NCBI GenBank assembly: GCA_030490835.1
Contig: CM059972.1
Span: 9,764,264-9,828,263 of the forward strand
Direction: 5' to 3'
DNA from: Annona cherimola
Lineage: Eukaryota; Streptophyta; Magnoliopsida; Magnoliales; Annonaceae
Length of the DNA: 64,000 nucleotides
Shown: positions 1 through 11,582 of the stretch, piece by piece
Layout: the number at the start of each line of letters is the position of its first letter
Position numbering within the stretch: position 1 is the first letter of the stretch
Program-made: the position numbers and the translations under genes
The notes under the pieces: model-generated
Told to the model about the DNA's origin: nothing
Databases searched by the model: none
What the model saw: the letters and a program-made list of their open reading frames with translations, nothing else

Positions 1-259
1 TGGCAATTTGCAAAAGTTGTCAAGTTAAAACTTTTCAATCTCCATAACTACTCTTTTTTTAATTATTTTTTACACATCTTTCTATACAACAACCCTACTT
101 TTCAATCATTTCTACACAACTACCAATACAACTAACCTATCTATTTTAAATTTATTCTCTTTACTACTCATCATTACTCCTACAATATCACATCATTTGA
201 CAACTTTTTTATTCTTCAAAAATTTTCATCAAAAGTTTTATTCATTACCAAACACACCC
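1..259. mobile_element. Tourist/Harbinger-like MITE, family A copy 1, cut by window edge
   Basis: The right end reads accaaacacaccc followed by tta, matching the terminal inverted repeat of the complete copy at 25884-26164. The interior (ttcaatcatttctacacaacta, ctcatcattac, catcatttgacaac) is the family consensus. The left terminus lies outside the window. It sits inside an older repeat whose remainder continues at 263-700, so it inserted later. Confidence 0.75.
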
Positions 260-262
260 TTA

Positions 263-700
263 AAGAAAAATCCAATCCATTATCATTTGTTTAGTTAGGA
301 GACCAAGTTTCATCCAAATCCAATATGGGCATAAGTCACGTTTACTCAAAAATAAGTACATTCATGAGTAAATTAAGAAAAATGCTTAGATCTATTCACA
401 TATATATTAGAATGTGGCAATACTTTATAGAATCATTTATCCACATATTTATAATATTTTAGATGATTTAAATGTTAAAAATATTACTTAAAAATTGATA
501 TTTAATATCAAATCATTCTATTACATTGATTTTACACATTTGTAGATATGACCTATATGCAGTGATACTAGACAAATGAAAGAGTTTTCATAATAATATA
601 AATCACGCTAAATACAATGGCTGGAATGAATTTTCCATCAATCATCTAAATGTTAAAAATAGAGAGGGTTACATAGAAGAGAGGTTTCATAGAAGCACTT
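263..700. mobile_element. MITE family B, partial copy interrupted by family A
   Basis: From agaccaagtttcatcc to tttcatagaagcact this tracks the fuller copy at 33959-34470, including the segments gagtaaattaagaaaaatg and tttaaatgttaaaaatattac. The left part is missing because the family A element lies there. It begins just left of the last visible exon of the RETICULATA-RELATED gene and occupies its intron. Confidence 0.6.
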
Positions 701-732
701 CCGCGAAAAGATAATATGCGTAATGTGCATAC

Positions 733-3700
733 CTCCCTTCCTTCCTAGATGCAAGAAGATTTGACAATGCGCCTTGGGCTGCCCCGGCAGTTAATCCAAC
801 CATGCAAAACTCTGCTGCTTTGTAAAAGAATGACTGGATTCTCTTCTGCAAGTCAAATTCTCGAAGAGGATAGCTCTTCTCAAAAATATTGTTTGGAAGC
901 TTCTGTATGGTATTTTGCAGGTCAAACTTAAACGTGTTTCCATATGAACGACATGGAGCAAGTGACCAGACAACAAAAGCATTGCAAGCTGATACTGTCA
1001 ACACATTGATAAGCGCCAGATCCCATTCTTGCTTTATCCTGGAAGATAAACAAAATGAAGTTCATATAACATCCAAATAAATTTCTGCTTTTATCCTAAA
1101 TAAGAACTAAAATACCTTTCCTTGCGATTTTTAAATTCCCACCAAACAGAACAACCAATTGTTGCAGCCTGTTCAAGAAGAAGTTTATACAAGAACGATG
1201 GATCTGCAAGCATCCTACATTCAGATGAAAAACAGCATTGAGAGAGAGTCAGAATAGAAGATATAGACCAAAACATTGTGTGAGAAAATTTTGCACCATT
1301 TCCACAAAAGTCCTCTGAAAAGGTTATGATTTCATGGTACTAAGAAATAAAATCAACACACTAGTTGATCATATGAGTTCCAAGTACGTCTTATATCCCT
1401 AGTAATCATTTGGTTATCGTAATCAAGGCAGTCTCCTCTATTTCCACTTTTACATGTACAAATGTAGAAGCACAAATACAAGTATACAATCCATCCATGA
1501 AGAGAGAACATTTCAAACCAGATTTATTTCATTGCATTTATAATCACTAAAAGTATCTTGCATATATAAGGATAATAGAATGCCAGTCTAAAGCAGAGGA
1601 TGTGCTTTGACATTACAAAGACACAGACCCAAAAAGGATGAAAGTCGTTACTGTCTCTTTCAAAAAATCTCTCAAATCCATGAGAGAGCTCCCAAGTCCA
1701 ATGGATGATAAATAATTCACAATCCTCAGGTAGGTGTTCATAAGGAAGAAAATACATTTAGGATAAATCTATGCATAGAATCCCCAAATGTAGTTAGCTA
1801 CAATTAAGAAATCAAATTTGAATGACTATAAATAAAATTGTAAATCAAATACATATCTTATATTCTAAAATCTAAATCATCTACTAGATTCATCTTTACT
1901 CTAATCCCTACATTCCTACGTCACAATCTTCAAAAGTCCTAAACAACCATTCACCCTTATGTGCAAAGGATGGCATCATGAGATCCATGGCAATGTAAAA
2001 TTTTGGAAAATAGAAGTTTACCTGCCAATGAAAGCTCTAGATAAGCTTTGAGGAAGAGAACGAGCAATCAATCTTTCAGTTGTTGGCCTTGCATGGATAG
2101 CTAGAAACCTTACCATTTGAGCTGAGCTCACTAAACCCTGGAGGTCCAGTTGTTAAGTCTAAATCAGGATCCTTTCTAGGTAAAATTGCCATTATTCTGA
2201 TCAATGTAGTGTTGTAAAAACTGGATGGGGGCTCAAAACATTGGTACAATGTAAGGAGTAAATGCCTCACCATTTCATAAGCTTGGCGGAACCCAGCAGG
2301 TAAATCCATCACAGTCTTGTACCATTCTTGCAGGACAGCATCCACAAATTTTCGATCAAATAGCTAGCAACATGTCAAAAAATCATCAAGTATAACAACC
2401 TTTCCTTAAAAATATAACTTATTCTATTAAGTAGAAAGCAATATGAAATAGCCAACCTCTTGAAGAACAAGCCGCCTCCGAAACAATCCACCTTCATCCC
2501 CTTCATCTCCATCATCGAAGTCACCAAAGTAATCATCATCATCACCATCATCATCACCCCCATCCCCACCACCATGACTATTTATCTTTCCAATATTTCC
2601 TCCCCCTCCACCAGTTGCAAGCTGCAACATTCCAGAACACACAATAAATCTTAACTCATGAATGGAAAAACTAGCAAAACAGTCTCCTTGAGTACACATC
2701 ATATGGCCAATTACATTAGCATCAATGAATTGAAAATTGCAGTTCATTGTCTTGGAAAAAAAATAATAATAATAAATGTGACATATTCTGCGCAACTTAA
2801 GATTATGGTACAGTAGCAGAAGGTTACCGAAAGAGAAACAAGATAAGAACCCTTTAAAAATCATAAGGAACATCCATTCAGTGGCCCAAGATAACATGCT
2901 TGCTTTGGTCATTGATTGGTAGAATCCACGGATTAAAAAACGATTGAAAAAAATTTATTAATTAATCAAAAACACACACACATATATATATATAGTCGGC
3001 GTTCAAAGTACAAATGGCCAATGGTCCAAGCTTTTCTTGAATAGTTTTTCTCCTTCAGAAATACTAAAGCACTATTTAGCAGTAAAAATGCCAATACATA
3101 TAGTGTATCACATAGGATGTGAATTTCTATAAAATATATATTTTGTAGTCATCATATTGTTTTGTATTTATCGCATTGAGCTGTTTTGGCTTTATCACTT
3201 AAAAACTACGAGAACGTGAAAATTTTTTAAAAAAATACACAATCATTCCATTTGAAACAATACAGTGATAGCTGAGCTCTCCACGTGCTCAGTGGATGTA
3301 AAGTTAACTGAATGGCTCCTCTTTTTTTCTTTTTTTTTTGGCAATCTTGGCATGAAACCTCATAGCAGACACCGATAGAAATATCAAATTTAGCAAAAAT
3401 AGTTCGCATTACATTGCCACAGCTTATAAACTGCAGGAATTACGAGACCATACAGTCAATACTAATATTAAAACCATTCATCTGTATTGCAGATATTGGC
3501 AAAAGCATTTAGATTAAAAAAAGATACTATGAGGTTTAAATACAGACCTCTGTAAAGGCATCAGGTTCCTACAAGTTCAAATGCAAGAACAATAATATAA
3601 TCCACAATGCATTATATGTTACATTTTAACTCAGTTGTCAATAAATGATAGTTGTCCGAGTGCAGTAAATGCATACATATACCATTGTCATCTTGTTATG

Positions 3701-5175
3701 TGGTTTTTAATGAGATACTACATGTGATTCAACAGGATGACTCACAGAACATCCGAACACCACCAGCAATGCTTGTGTCCTGGGTAATCAGATTTTGATG
3801 TTGTGAACTTAAGAGGCAATACTTCATTTGTATCAGCATCTTAAGATCATTATTATAGGCAGAAGGTCGACTTTGAGATATCTTTAAAAAGGTCTCACCA
3901 CTGCCTTACTACCTATCAGTAACCACACTCAAGTAAACTAGGAAAGTGGATCATAATCAGAATGCAGAGTAGCTCATAGTCTCCCAATGTACAATAATCT
4001 CACACGAACAACCTGCTGACCGTTCAGTGCATATAAGCATTCCGAACCGAACATATTATAGTTAATGCAAAAAAAAAAAGATGGTCTTAACCAAAAGTCA
4101 CACTGCATTCAAGCCGTATCTCCACCTGAGATTTCACTTGAAAAATCTTCAAAATACACAATTATTTGATTGCTTTGATGACATGTCCACTTTGGTGATG
4201 AAAATTTTCTCCATCCAATACCTCTCTTTGTGAATGCACCTATACTGGATCATATTACTATCCTAGATGCTCCTAAAAAGTCATTGACTTGTTCCGTTAA
4301 GGTATATAATCGATACAACCAAATCCCTGGCGCATAAATGCACCAAATTAATCCTTTAGCCTTTCAGGTTACAACAAAACACCAAACACTCTTGTCGTCC
4401 AAATAGCCATTTCCATCACTTGGTAGTTGCACGCTACTTCCCTGTCTCGGCATTTTCCACTTAGCTGTTTCTTTTCTATATGTTTGACAGGAATTAATTT
4501 TCATCATATAGCAGCTGCTTCCTAGTTCTCCGGTTAGCCATTCCCAACTGGCAATGGCTACGCTCTAGTTGTCAAAATAATCCTTCACAAAGATCATCGG
4601 TTTTATCATTCACATAAAGTTAATTTTGTAGCTTCCTCTGCAGTAGTAAAATACCTAATCAGTGCTCTTTTCTCATCACCCCCCATCTAAATTCATCCTC
4701 GACTAAACTGTTTCAATTAACCAGTCGCTGGCACACACAAATAAAGCCCTAAATCCCAACTAGGAATCCAGTTCCGAGAAGCGATCACTCGAAGAGGGCT
4801 TACCTCAGGGCTCGACTTCTTTGTCCGCTGCGGCGTTTCGAACTTCGATTTCTCCAGCGTCACCGTCCCGTAAGCACTCAACTTGTCTCCTCTCATCACG
4901 GGCGCAGACATGACAGCATCAGCAGACACCAACGACGAGGGAACAGGGCGGAGATAAGACGGGGAATTGAAGCTGCGTTCCAGGGCATCCCTAGGGTCCG
5001 CTTCCACTATCGAGGCTACCGGAGGAATCACCAACCGATGCTTCCGGAACCTTCTGGAACGCCCCGGAAGACGAACACGGGAGGCTGCGGAGGCGGCAAG
5101 CCCTAGCGGGGGTAAAAGCGGGGAAGATGCAATGTGCATGACGCGAGGGGGTTGAAAGACGGCGTGCGAAGACAT
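733..5175 (-). CDS. RER5/6-like: RETICULATA-RELATED chloroplast protein (DUF3411), exons 1-6, 3' end outside window
   Basis: Six exons splice in frame with GT-AG borders: 5175-4804, 2621-2457, 2363-2271, 2137-2022, 1214-1116 and 1038-733, giving about 383 residues. The last donor (gtatgc at 732) leads to exons beyond the left edge. Residues 1 to about 55 are Ser/Arg/Pro-rich and poor in acid, a likely chloroplast transit peptide. Exon 2 encodes a Gly/Asp-rich acidic linker (GGGDGGDDDGDDDD). Exons 3-6 carry the DUF3411 core: LFDRKFVDAVLQEW, DLPAGFRQAYEM, GLVSSAQMVRFLAIHARPT, MLADPSFLYKLLLEQAATIG, EWDLALINVLTVSACNA, KSYPLREFDLQKR. From memory this is closest to the RER5/RER6 branch. The family is plastid-envelope associated and its mutants have reticulate leaves with mesophyll defects. 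Intron 1 is large (2.2 kb). The ATG at 5175 is the first in frame with the transit peptide. The family call is strong; the exact paralogue is less certain. Confidence 0.9.
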
Positions 5176-5420
5176 ATTTGGGCCGTTCTTTGTTCTTCTT
5201 CTGCAAGAGAAGAAGGTGTTTTTGTAGAATTTGGGGTGTGTATGGAATTGTAGGACAGGAAATGAAAAGACAGTTTTTTTCTTGTAGGAGGTTTTTGGTA
5301 ATTATTCCTTACTCTTCTCTCTCGTGATCACCGGAGGAAGGAGAGAGGGAGAAGGGATAGGTGAGAGAGAGAGAGAGAGAGAGAAGGTGATGTATTGGAA
5401 TACGAAGTACCCACGGAAGT
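5176..5420 (-). promoter_or_regulatory. 5' UTR/promoter-proximal region of the RETICULATA-RELATED gene, with (GA)n tract
   Basis: A (GA)n run at 5362-5384 lies about 190 bp upstream of the start codon; on the gene's strand it is a CT-rich tract typical of plant core promoters. I see no convincing TATA box. The core start site is inferred only. Confidence 0.35.
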
Positions 5421-5689
5421 GATGGCCGGCCCGTTTCAGAGCCTACGGCCCAGAGTTTTCGTCATCGTGTCATGAGCGCAGAAAAGTGATGGCCCGGCCC
5501 GTCTCATTGCCTGAAGCCCACAGTTCTCCTCATAGCATCATGAGCGCGGACCCAAAGCAGCTTTCGGCAATCCAAAATCCAAATCTTAAGAAAGTTCAAA
5601 GTTCTGATCATTTTTAAGAAGATGGGTGATCGGGCATGGTGATCGGGTGTGGTCGGGCACAGCTTTCGGCCCAGACTTTTTAAATTTTT
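5421..5689. other. Intergenic, low-copy
   Basis: Mixed-composition spacer upstream of the RETICULATA-RELATED gene. It holds a short direct repeat: gatggccggcccgttt at about 5420 and gatggcccggcccgtctc at about 5488, each followed by a similar tail (agcccacagttctcc-like, then tcatgagcgc). No gene is visible. Confidence 0.4.
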
Positions 5690-6170
5690 TTGTTTTTTAT
5701 AAACATGTTTATTTAAGTAAATTTAATTTATAATTCAAGTTTTACTATTTTTTGATATATTTATATATTTTTTATTTTAAAACACGGGATATTGTAATAA
5801 TTTTTGAACATATAAAGTCGAAGGTCTTACCACAATGGTAGAGGTTGGTGTCTGATCCCTAATTAGTCTTGGGTTTAAAGCTAGGAAAGGGTTTTTTATC
5901 ACCTATTTTGTATAAAGTTCTGATTTTGCATCATTACCTCCCCACTGATTTCAGGAGCTTATAGTTTCCCTTCTTGATATTTGAGCTTGTAATCTTCATT
6001 TGAAAATTTGTAAAAGTTGTCTCATAACTCGATTACAATATAAGTAGAGATGCAATATAAAATACACATCAATAAAAAAATAAAATATATATATAGACAA
6101 TTTAAAAATAGTAAAACTTTTGTTTTAGATTAAATATACCTAAATGAATATATTTATAAAAAAAAAAAAA
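5690..6170. mobile_element. Foldback family C arm pair split by a SINE
   Basis: The left arm (tttttataaacatgtttattt... tatatattttttattttaaaa) and right arm (aatagtaaaacttttg... taaatgaatatatttataaa) are inverted relatives of the arms in the clear family C copies at 13222 and 54492. A tRNA-like SINE lies between them, so this is an old copy hit by a later insertion. No target duplication was found. Confidence 0.45.
5815..6082 (+). mobile_element. tRNA-derived SINE
   Basis: A-box-like ttaccacaatggtagagg at about 5826 and B-box-like cttgggtttaaagc at about 5868 have Pol III promoter spacing. The copy ends in an A-rich tail (aataaaaaaataaa) near 6080. No cloverleaf can be drawn over the whole region, so it is not a tRNA gene. 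Confidence 0.5.
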
Positions 6171-6235
6171 AAAAAAGATACATGATTTATGGTTGGTTGG
6201 GGTGAGGGAACAACTATGGTTAACCGCACTCGTTC

Positions 6236-6352
6236 ACTCCTCTGTTAAGAATACAAAAATTATTATCAATAAACTTAGAAGACAAAACTCCCAACTCTCA
6301 CCTGTGGGACAAATTTAAACCCTGGACCTCACCAGTGGGGATTAGCAAGAGT
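6236..6352 (-). mobile_element. Possible SINE fragment
   Basis: On the minus strand, gtccagggtttaaatttg resembles a B box and is followed by a gggagttttgtcttc segment like the bodies of the SINEs at 56994 and 36269. Weak and degraded. Confidence 0.3.
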
Positions 6353-6741
6353 TACATATAGGATTAGTAATACCTTATTGAATTAAAACAAGCAAAATGT
6401 GCATTAAAAGATAATACAGTAACTGCGCACCATACACGTGCGTTCATCCAGAGCCAATGTTAAACTAAATTTGAATTCTTATATATTTTTCTACAAATTT
6501 TCAAAAATCATTTTTAAATTTTTAAATTTCGTAAAATATATATGAATTAAAATTGTTTAAATTTGATATATTAAATAAATAGACTTGAGCCTACATAAAA
6601 TGAAAAATGAAATATAAAAAATAAAGAAGGTAGTTTTTTATAATAAAGAAATAAAAGTTGTTATTCAGCTTACGTATATACTTGTCGATTGATGGATTAC
6701 GTGCAATCTTTTTCACGTTCATTAGTTGATGTTATTTCATA

Positions 6742-6773
6742 CAGCAGCAGCAGCAGCAACAATAATAATAATA
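6742..6773. repeat. Compound (CAG)n(CAA)(TAA)n microsatellite
   Basis: Six CAG-type units run directly into AAT-type units. It lies about 300 bp upstream of the copy 1 TATA box. Confidence 0.85.
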
Positions 6774-7041
6774 CAATCTTCGTTCATAATTCCTCTCAGA
6801 GTGGTGAGCTAAAATAAATATTAGTGGACGGTTCAGATTCAATCGTATGTGGTGGATCCCACTGTTTCGATAGGCTTTGAAGTTTCCAGGAAGGCCACTG
6901 ACGACACGGACTCTGACTGGCTTGAGAGTTGGGACTTGAGACTGGGCCTTGAAAGGTCCCTTATAAGAGAGACATCAGAGGAGAATTGAAGACGGAGAGA
7001 GAAAGCGGAAGGAAAGAAAGCGTAGCGTCGGTAACGCGGGC

Positions 7042-7048
7042 TATAAAT
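7042..7048 (+). promoter_or_regulatory. TATA box of small-gene copy 1
   Basis: TATAAAT in the context gcgggctataaatgcc, 120 bp before the ATG. A (GCA)n run at about 7075-7107 falls in the predicted 5' leader. The other three copies have a TATA box in the same relative place. Confidence 0.7.
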
Positions 7049-7161
7049 GCCTTGCTACCCTGCTCCTCTTTAGCCGCAGCAGCAGCAGCAGCAGCAGCAG
7101 TAGCAGCGAGAAGCGAAGCCGAGGGAAGAGAGAAAGAGAAAGTAGGTGTGGCCGCGAGGGA

Positions 7162-7389
7162 ATGGGGAAGTACATAGAGTTATTGGATGCAGGAGTCAGA
7201 ATCGTGTATCGCTTCCATTCTCACTGTCCACAGACAGCTCGGATGTATTACAAGCCCCCCACCTCCTCTTCTTCTAAAGGAGGGAGTCATGAAGAAGCAA
7301 GTGAAAATCACGAACGGCGGCTTGGCAGCCACAACAAGGACTCTGGAGTGGTAGCACCGAAGGGCTTCGTTTATCTCTTGGTTTATTGA
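7162..7389 (+). CDS. Small plant protein of the [13 protein letters not shown] family, copy 1 (75 aa)
   Basis: Intronless. The N-terminus is [18 protein letters not shown], then [15 protein letters not shown] (residues 19-33), a core shared with three paralogues at 10686, 18923 and 39298. The tail is polar (TSSSSKGG, then Glu/Asn/His-rich) and ends in a hydrophobic FVYLLVY. There is no signal peptide or membrane segment. I cannot name the family. The single His/Cys/His cluster could suit metal binding or a structural role, but that is a guess. The C-terminus differs from copies 3 and 4, which end with a T-E-(I/F)-(V/I)-L motif; a small shift near 7355-7370 could explain this. TATA box at 7042; the start is fixed by alignment with the paralogues. 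Confidence 0.8.
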   Translation: MGKYIELLDAGVRIVYRFHSHCPQTARMYYKPPTSSSSKGGSHEEASENHERRLGSHNKDSGVVAPKGFVYLLVY

Positions 7390-7589
7390 AGAAGACGATT
7401 TTATTTATGGAGAAGGCGTGTGTGGCCACATTCATTGCATTTCGATTTTTTGGGTTCTCTATTCTTTGTCATCTCATCTCTCAACCTTTTGTAACGAGAT
7501 GCAGACAATTCTTTCTTTCTTTCTTCACGATGATTGAACAGAAAAAAGAGGAGCAACTAGAAATTCTACGAGACATAGCTTATGACTAA

Positions 7590-8918
7590 TGTGTTTAGAA
7601 TGATCATAATCAGACCACAGCAGTCAATTCCCACCCATCTTGGGTTCTAAGATTCCTCAATTGCATCAATATCGGAGCGCGAGGTTGGGCAACCCTTTCA
7701 GAACTTTAATCCTCTCCGAATTTCTAAAACTTCGATCCAATCCTTATTTCAAATTAATTGAAGGAAGCATAATGTCCTTGCTGTATAAAATCCTATTGTG
7801 CAAATCTTCATTCTATTGGGTGATTTACAGGTTCGCATTAGGTTTCTAAGGTCCGAAATTCCATCTCTAACTCTAATTTTGGATCCTTGACGGTAAAATT
7901 TCGACTCTATCTAAATCGAATTCACATATTAGTATAAAATATAATAAATTATTAAAAAATAGTCATACATTAGAACATAATACATGATAATTAACTAGAC
8001 ATTATTATTTTGAAATAAGATTTTTAGCAATTATTTTATTGTAAAAGGTCATAAATTGGAAGTATTTATGTAAAAAAGATTATTTTTTATGCTTTCGTAT
8101 GAATTTTTTTATTTTAAAATAGATTTAATTAAATAAAATATAGTTAAATATTATATATTTATTAACGATTTCTAACTTGGAATTGATTTTTGCATGGTTA
8201 AAACTTAAAATAGGGTTGAATTAGGATATAAAAAATAGGGTTAAAAATAAGTTGGTTAAAATTATATTTACCTCTACCCAAGTCGATCCGAACTCATTTA
8301 CATCTCCTGCTTAACCCAAATCACTAGGGAGTCGTCATTTTTTAAAAAGCCTGGAATCCTGGCTCACTGTAATTCCGGCTTTTATGCACAAAAATAAAAA
8401 TCTAATGCATGGATGTATTTTCGTCCTATAAAAAATAAGGGTACTCCATGATCAGGATTCATGACTTCACCTTATTTTCGATCCTGGAGTTTGGATACAG
8501 CTAAAATTGCGTGTTGTAAGTTGGCCTCATAGCAGAATCTGCATCTTGATTGCCTTTCCCCTCTCCCTTGTGCACGGGATTCCCATGAATGAGGCACATG
8601 ACATGCCCTCAAAATTTTCTATTTCTATATTCTAAAAACAAAAAAGAAATAGTTGCACTTGCACGATTTTGTTTCAATTTTTTTAAATAAAAAAAAAAAG
8701 CCCATAGATGATGGTACATAACAAAAACAGTTGCAAAAGAGTAAGAAAAAGAAAACGAAAAATATAGATAAATAAATAGACGCCACAGGAATAATTAACG
8801 ATAAAAGATAAAATTAGGAAATTTAAAGTAGATACTTATGGATATTTTAAAACAATGATGAAAAATACAAACAGTGTTAAAAAATAAAATGATTATTTGG
8901 ATAGATAGATATTATCTA
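7590..8918. other. AT-rich intergenic spacer
   Basis: Mostly A/T-rich low-complexity sequence with no open frame of interest and no recognisable element ends. A moderately unique stretch lies at about 8280-8620. Confidence 0.5.
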
Positions 8919-9050
8919 AGGACCCCAACTGCAGTTAGCCCAGTGGCAGCAGCGGTTTTGACATGGGTGTCGTAGGTTCAAAACCCACTTGCTCTCAATT
9001 TCCTCAATGGAAAATATGATTCATGCAGCCTGGAACTGAGCGTTACATAC
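8919..9050 (+). mobile_element. tRNA-derived SINE, degraded 3' end
   Basis: ttagcccagtggcagcagcgg (A box region, from about 8934) and gtaggttcaaaacccac (B box, about 8971) have tRNA-like spacing. The following body (tcatgcagcctggaactgagcg) fades into AT-rich sequence without a clear A tail. Confidence 0.55.
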
Positions 9051-9160
9051 GTTTGATAATCATATCATAGCTCATTTCACACCTAGTAATGCATTATTGG
9101 ATAATAAGGTATAAAGGGCCAACTTCTATTTTTAACATTTTTTATATGTAATTCAATTAT

Positions 9161-9523
9161 GGGGAATGATTCTCCGGTGCTAGACGTATGTGGGCATATT
9201 TGCGTCCGCCCCCTTCACCATGCAATGATATTTTTTTTGAAAATTTTTTCAAATCTTGTGGGTCCATTAGTGACATGCCATGTATACGAATTTGATAATT
9301 TTTGGATTTCATTTCATAGAATTTTGAAAATCTACCCTTTTATTTTCAAAATTCATAAAATCATATCAAATTAAATGTAAAACTTTTCAAATTTGAATAC
9401 ATGACATATTTTCAGTAGGCCCATAAGATAACAAAAAAAAGAAAAAAAAAAAAAAGAAAGAAAAACTATATGAAATGCGAATGACGACTAGACGCAAATC
9501 TAGTAGTAGCGTATGGCATCTCG
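9161..9523. mobile_element. Foldback element with imperfect 9-bp target duplication
   Basis: Long inverted repeats: cttgtgggtccattagtgac...tttcatagaattttgaaaatc on the left pairs with the complement of the right arm ending in tagtagtagcgtatggcatctcg. Flanks are ttcaattat (9152-9160) and ttcaatatt (9524-9532), a 9-bp duplication with two mismatches. The architecture resembles family C but the arm sequence is different. Confidence 0.5.
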
Positions 9524-9532
9524 TTCAATATT

Positions 9533-10340
9533 TCTTTAACGGTATAATGATACTCGAAAGTCCTCAAGATATATAAAAGGGTAATTTCTAATTATATATA
9601 TAGTTTAATCATAATTGTCAATATATCGATTCCATCGTGATAGCATAGATATATTTATAATTATAATAAAATGAAAATTATTTATAATTTTTAAAATTAT
9701 ATAAATATATTTATAATTTTGGTCAAACTAATATAGAAATTAAATAGAAGAGCGGATTGATGGACGATGGGGATTGGTGGATTTCTCTCTCTCCTCGCCA
9801 ACAATTATAATTTTTTGACTGTTAATTGGATTTTCAATTATTATAATCATTATCTGTAATCTATTTTACAAAAGCTTCGGTAGAAAATATAAGTGATAAT
9901 TAAAAAAATAATAGTAAACGTATGTCAAATCAAGCCTTTGAAAGTGGAAGAAATTCAATTTTCATGCGCCAATCAGCTCCTCAATCATTCACCACAAGTA
10001 CCACGACGAAACCCAACCATCCAATACGCATGTTCGAATACATACCAGATCTCAGATGATCTGATCCAATTTGCTTTAGCATTCAGACGACCACATTGTT
10101 TCCATCCCCCTACCAAAGAAGGAGGAACATGCGTTTTTATTTATTTATTATTTAAAGCCAGCAGTGGGAGCGTTTTTTATCTGCTCATCAATATTCACGT
10201 TGGTTTACACGCACGACACGGGCTTTTTCGAAAAATGTAATGCATGTGTCATCACCGATTTGACTGTAATTTACATTAATTAATTTCCACGGATTTGCTA
10301 ATATAAAACAAATCTAGGGTCATTAATTCGTGGGAGCGCG
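9533..10340. other. Intergenic spacer
   Basis: The first 330 bases are AT-rich. From about 9900 the sequence is more complex and includes a 115-codon open frame (9893-10240) with no family resemblance and no start context, which I do not call. It grades into the copy 2 promoter. Confidence 0.4.
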
Positions 10341-10401
10341 AACTTGGAACTTGCCTTGGCGCGCGCAGAATGCCGCGTATTGGACTTGCAAGGGCCAGCC
10401 G

Positions 10402-10566
10402 GTCAACGCACCACCCCCTCTTTTGTTTTGACAGCCGAGGCCCATTCCCCGTTTGAGAAGGTTCGAAAGAGCGCGCCCGCCCGCCCGCCCAAGAGCCGAA
10501 CGACCCTATCTTCTATGATCAGGTCAACAGTCAATGTCTTTCTTCGTTTTGAAGCCGACATTGACT
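10402..10566 (+). promoter_or_regulatory. W-box cluster and 10-bp inverted repeat upstream of copy 2
   Basis: Four WRKY-type cores: GTCAA (complement of TTGAC) at 10402-10406, 10523-10527 and 10530-10534, and TTGAC at 10561-10565. The last two are halves of a perfect inverted repeat, agtcaatgtc (10529-10538) and gacattgact (10557-10566), with an 18-bp spacer. The TATA box lies 21 bp further on. WRKY binding is an inference from the motif. Confidence 0.5.
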
Positions 10567-10586
10567 TTTCGTGCAAGGAGTGGAAG

Positions 10587-10594
10587 TATAAAAG
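10587..10594 (+). promoter_or_regulatory. TATA box of small-gene copy 2
   Basis: TATAAAAG at 10587, 99 bp before the ATG at 10686, equivalent to the TATA boxes of the other three copies. Confidence 0.75.
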
Positions 10595-10685
10595 GCCGGG
10601 CTGGCTTTCCGTCAATGCAAATCCCAACAAACAGCATCGAGTTTTTGTGTTTGATGAAATCGCAGAGAGAGAGAGAGAGGAAAAA

Positions 10686-10922
10686 ATGAGCAAGTACATG
10701 GGACTGCTGGATGCATGTCTGAGGATAGTGGCCCGCTTCCACGCTCATTGCCCACAGACGGCTCGTATGTATTATAGGCCACCTGCCAGCGACGATCGAC
10801 GCCGCTGGTATGGATGCGTTGCGGTTGATGGGTGGGAAGGCTTTTGGAAGCTTGAGGAAGCGGAGGTCACTGATCATGGGCTGGACGCATTAGAACTTGT
10901 TCTAATTTGTTCTTCCCACTGA
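10686..10922 (+). CDS. Small plant protein of the [13 protein letters not shown] family, copy 2 (78 aa)
   Basis: Intronless. It starts [18 protein letters not shown], then [15 protein letters not shown] (residues 19-33). The open frame extends upstream to 10344, but that part covers the TATA box and W-box cluster, so ATG 10686 is the start. The most divergent copy: G to S at residue 2, S to A in the core, and a basic then Trp-rich middle ([14 protein letters not shown]). It ends [13 protein letters not shown], which contains an LxLxL string at residues 69-73 that fits the EAR repressor pattern. The EAR reading is a hypothesis; paralogues have only TEFIL or TEIVL there. No name known to me. 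Confidence 0.8.
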   Translation: MSKYMGLLDACLRIVARFHAHCPQTARMYYRPPASDDRRRWYGCVAVDGWEGFWKLEEAEVTDHGLDALELVLICSSH

Positions 10923-11582
10923 AGATCCCTTTTTTTTTTGGGGGTGGGGGAATGCTACCCACTGAAGAAATTGGTAGTAGAGATGTTAGAACAAAAGGAA
11001 GATGATTTTGCCGGACTTTTTTTCTTTTTGTATATTATTTTCTTGACGATGAATTTCGTGGTGGAGAGATTATACTGTCAATTATTATTTGTATTCTTTT
11101 AGTGGTGAGTTTATAATCATAGGTAGGCCCTATTGTTCCTACAAATGGCAGATAATCCTTACATAACAGTATTTGGTTTTCTTTAGGTCGGTTAAGGACG
11201 GTGGAATCGGCTGTGTATTGGGATGTAAAAAATCATATTGAGAAACGGGAAAAGGTCCAAAAGTACGGGGGAAGAGGATGAGTAGTTTGGATATGAAAAT
11301 TGTTGTTGTACATTGCAATGTTGAAAATGTAAATTTCATCTTATCCTTCCCATCTATTCATCTTGAACAGGTCTTTAGAATATAAATATGAAAATTTTAA
11401 ATTGGTGATGTGCGAGAAACAGATCATCAAGAGAAGCGTGCATATCCCTGTTTTTGAATTTCTCTCAAAATAGAGGTGAAAATATGCATATAATGATTTA
11501 TTACACAGTAGTCACGTATTATTCCGTTGAAATGCTACGTATATTGACGTAAATGGTTCAAGAAGTAAATCAATGATATATA
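10923..11582. other. Intergenic, 3' of copy 2
   Basis: Probable 3' UTR to about 11100, then AT-rich spacer. No element ends seen. Confidence 0.4.

Noticed and set aside
2427..2912. 161-codon frame with Gly/Asp run
   Set aside because: Only 2621-2457 is coding (exon 2 of the RETICULATA-RELATED gene); the rest is intron read-through.
8934..8988. Possible tRNA gene
   Set aside because: A and B boxes are present but no acceptor stem or anticodon arm can be formed; a SINE head explains it better.
10344..10685. In-frame upstream extension of small-gene copy 2
   Set aside because: It covers the W-box cluster and TATA box and has no counterpart in the paralogues; ATG 10686 aligns with the other starts.
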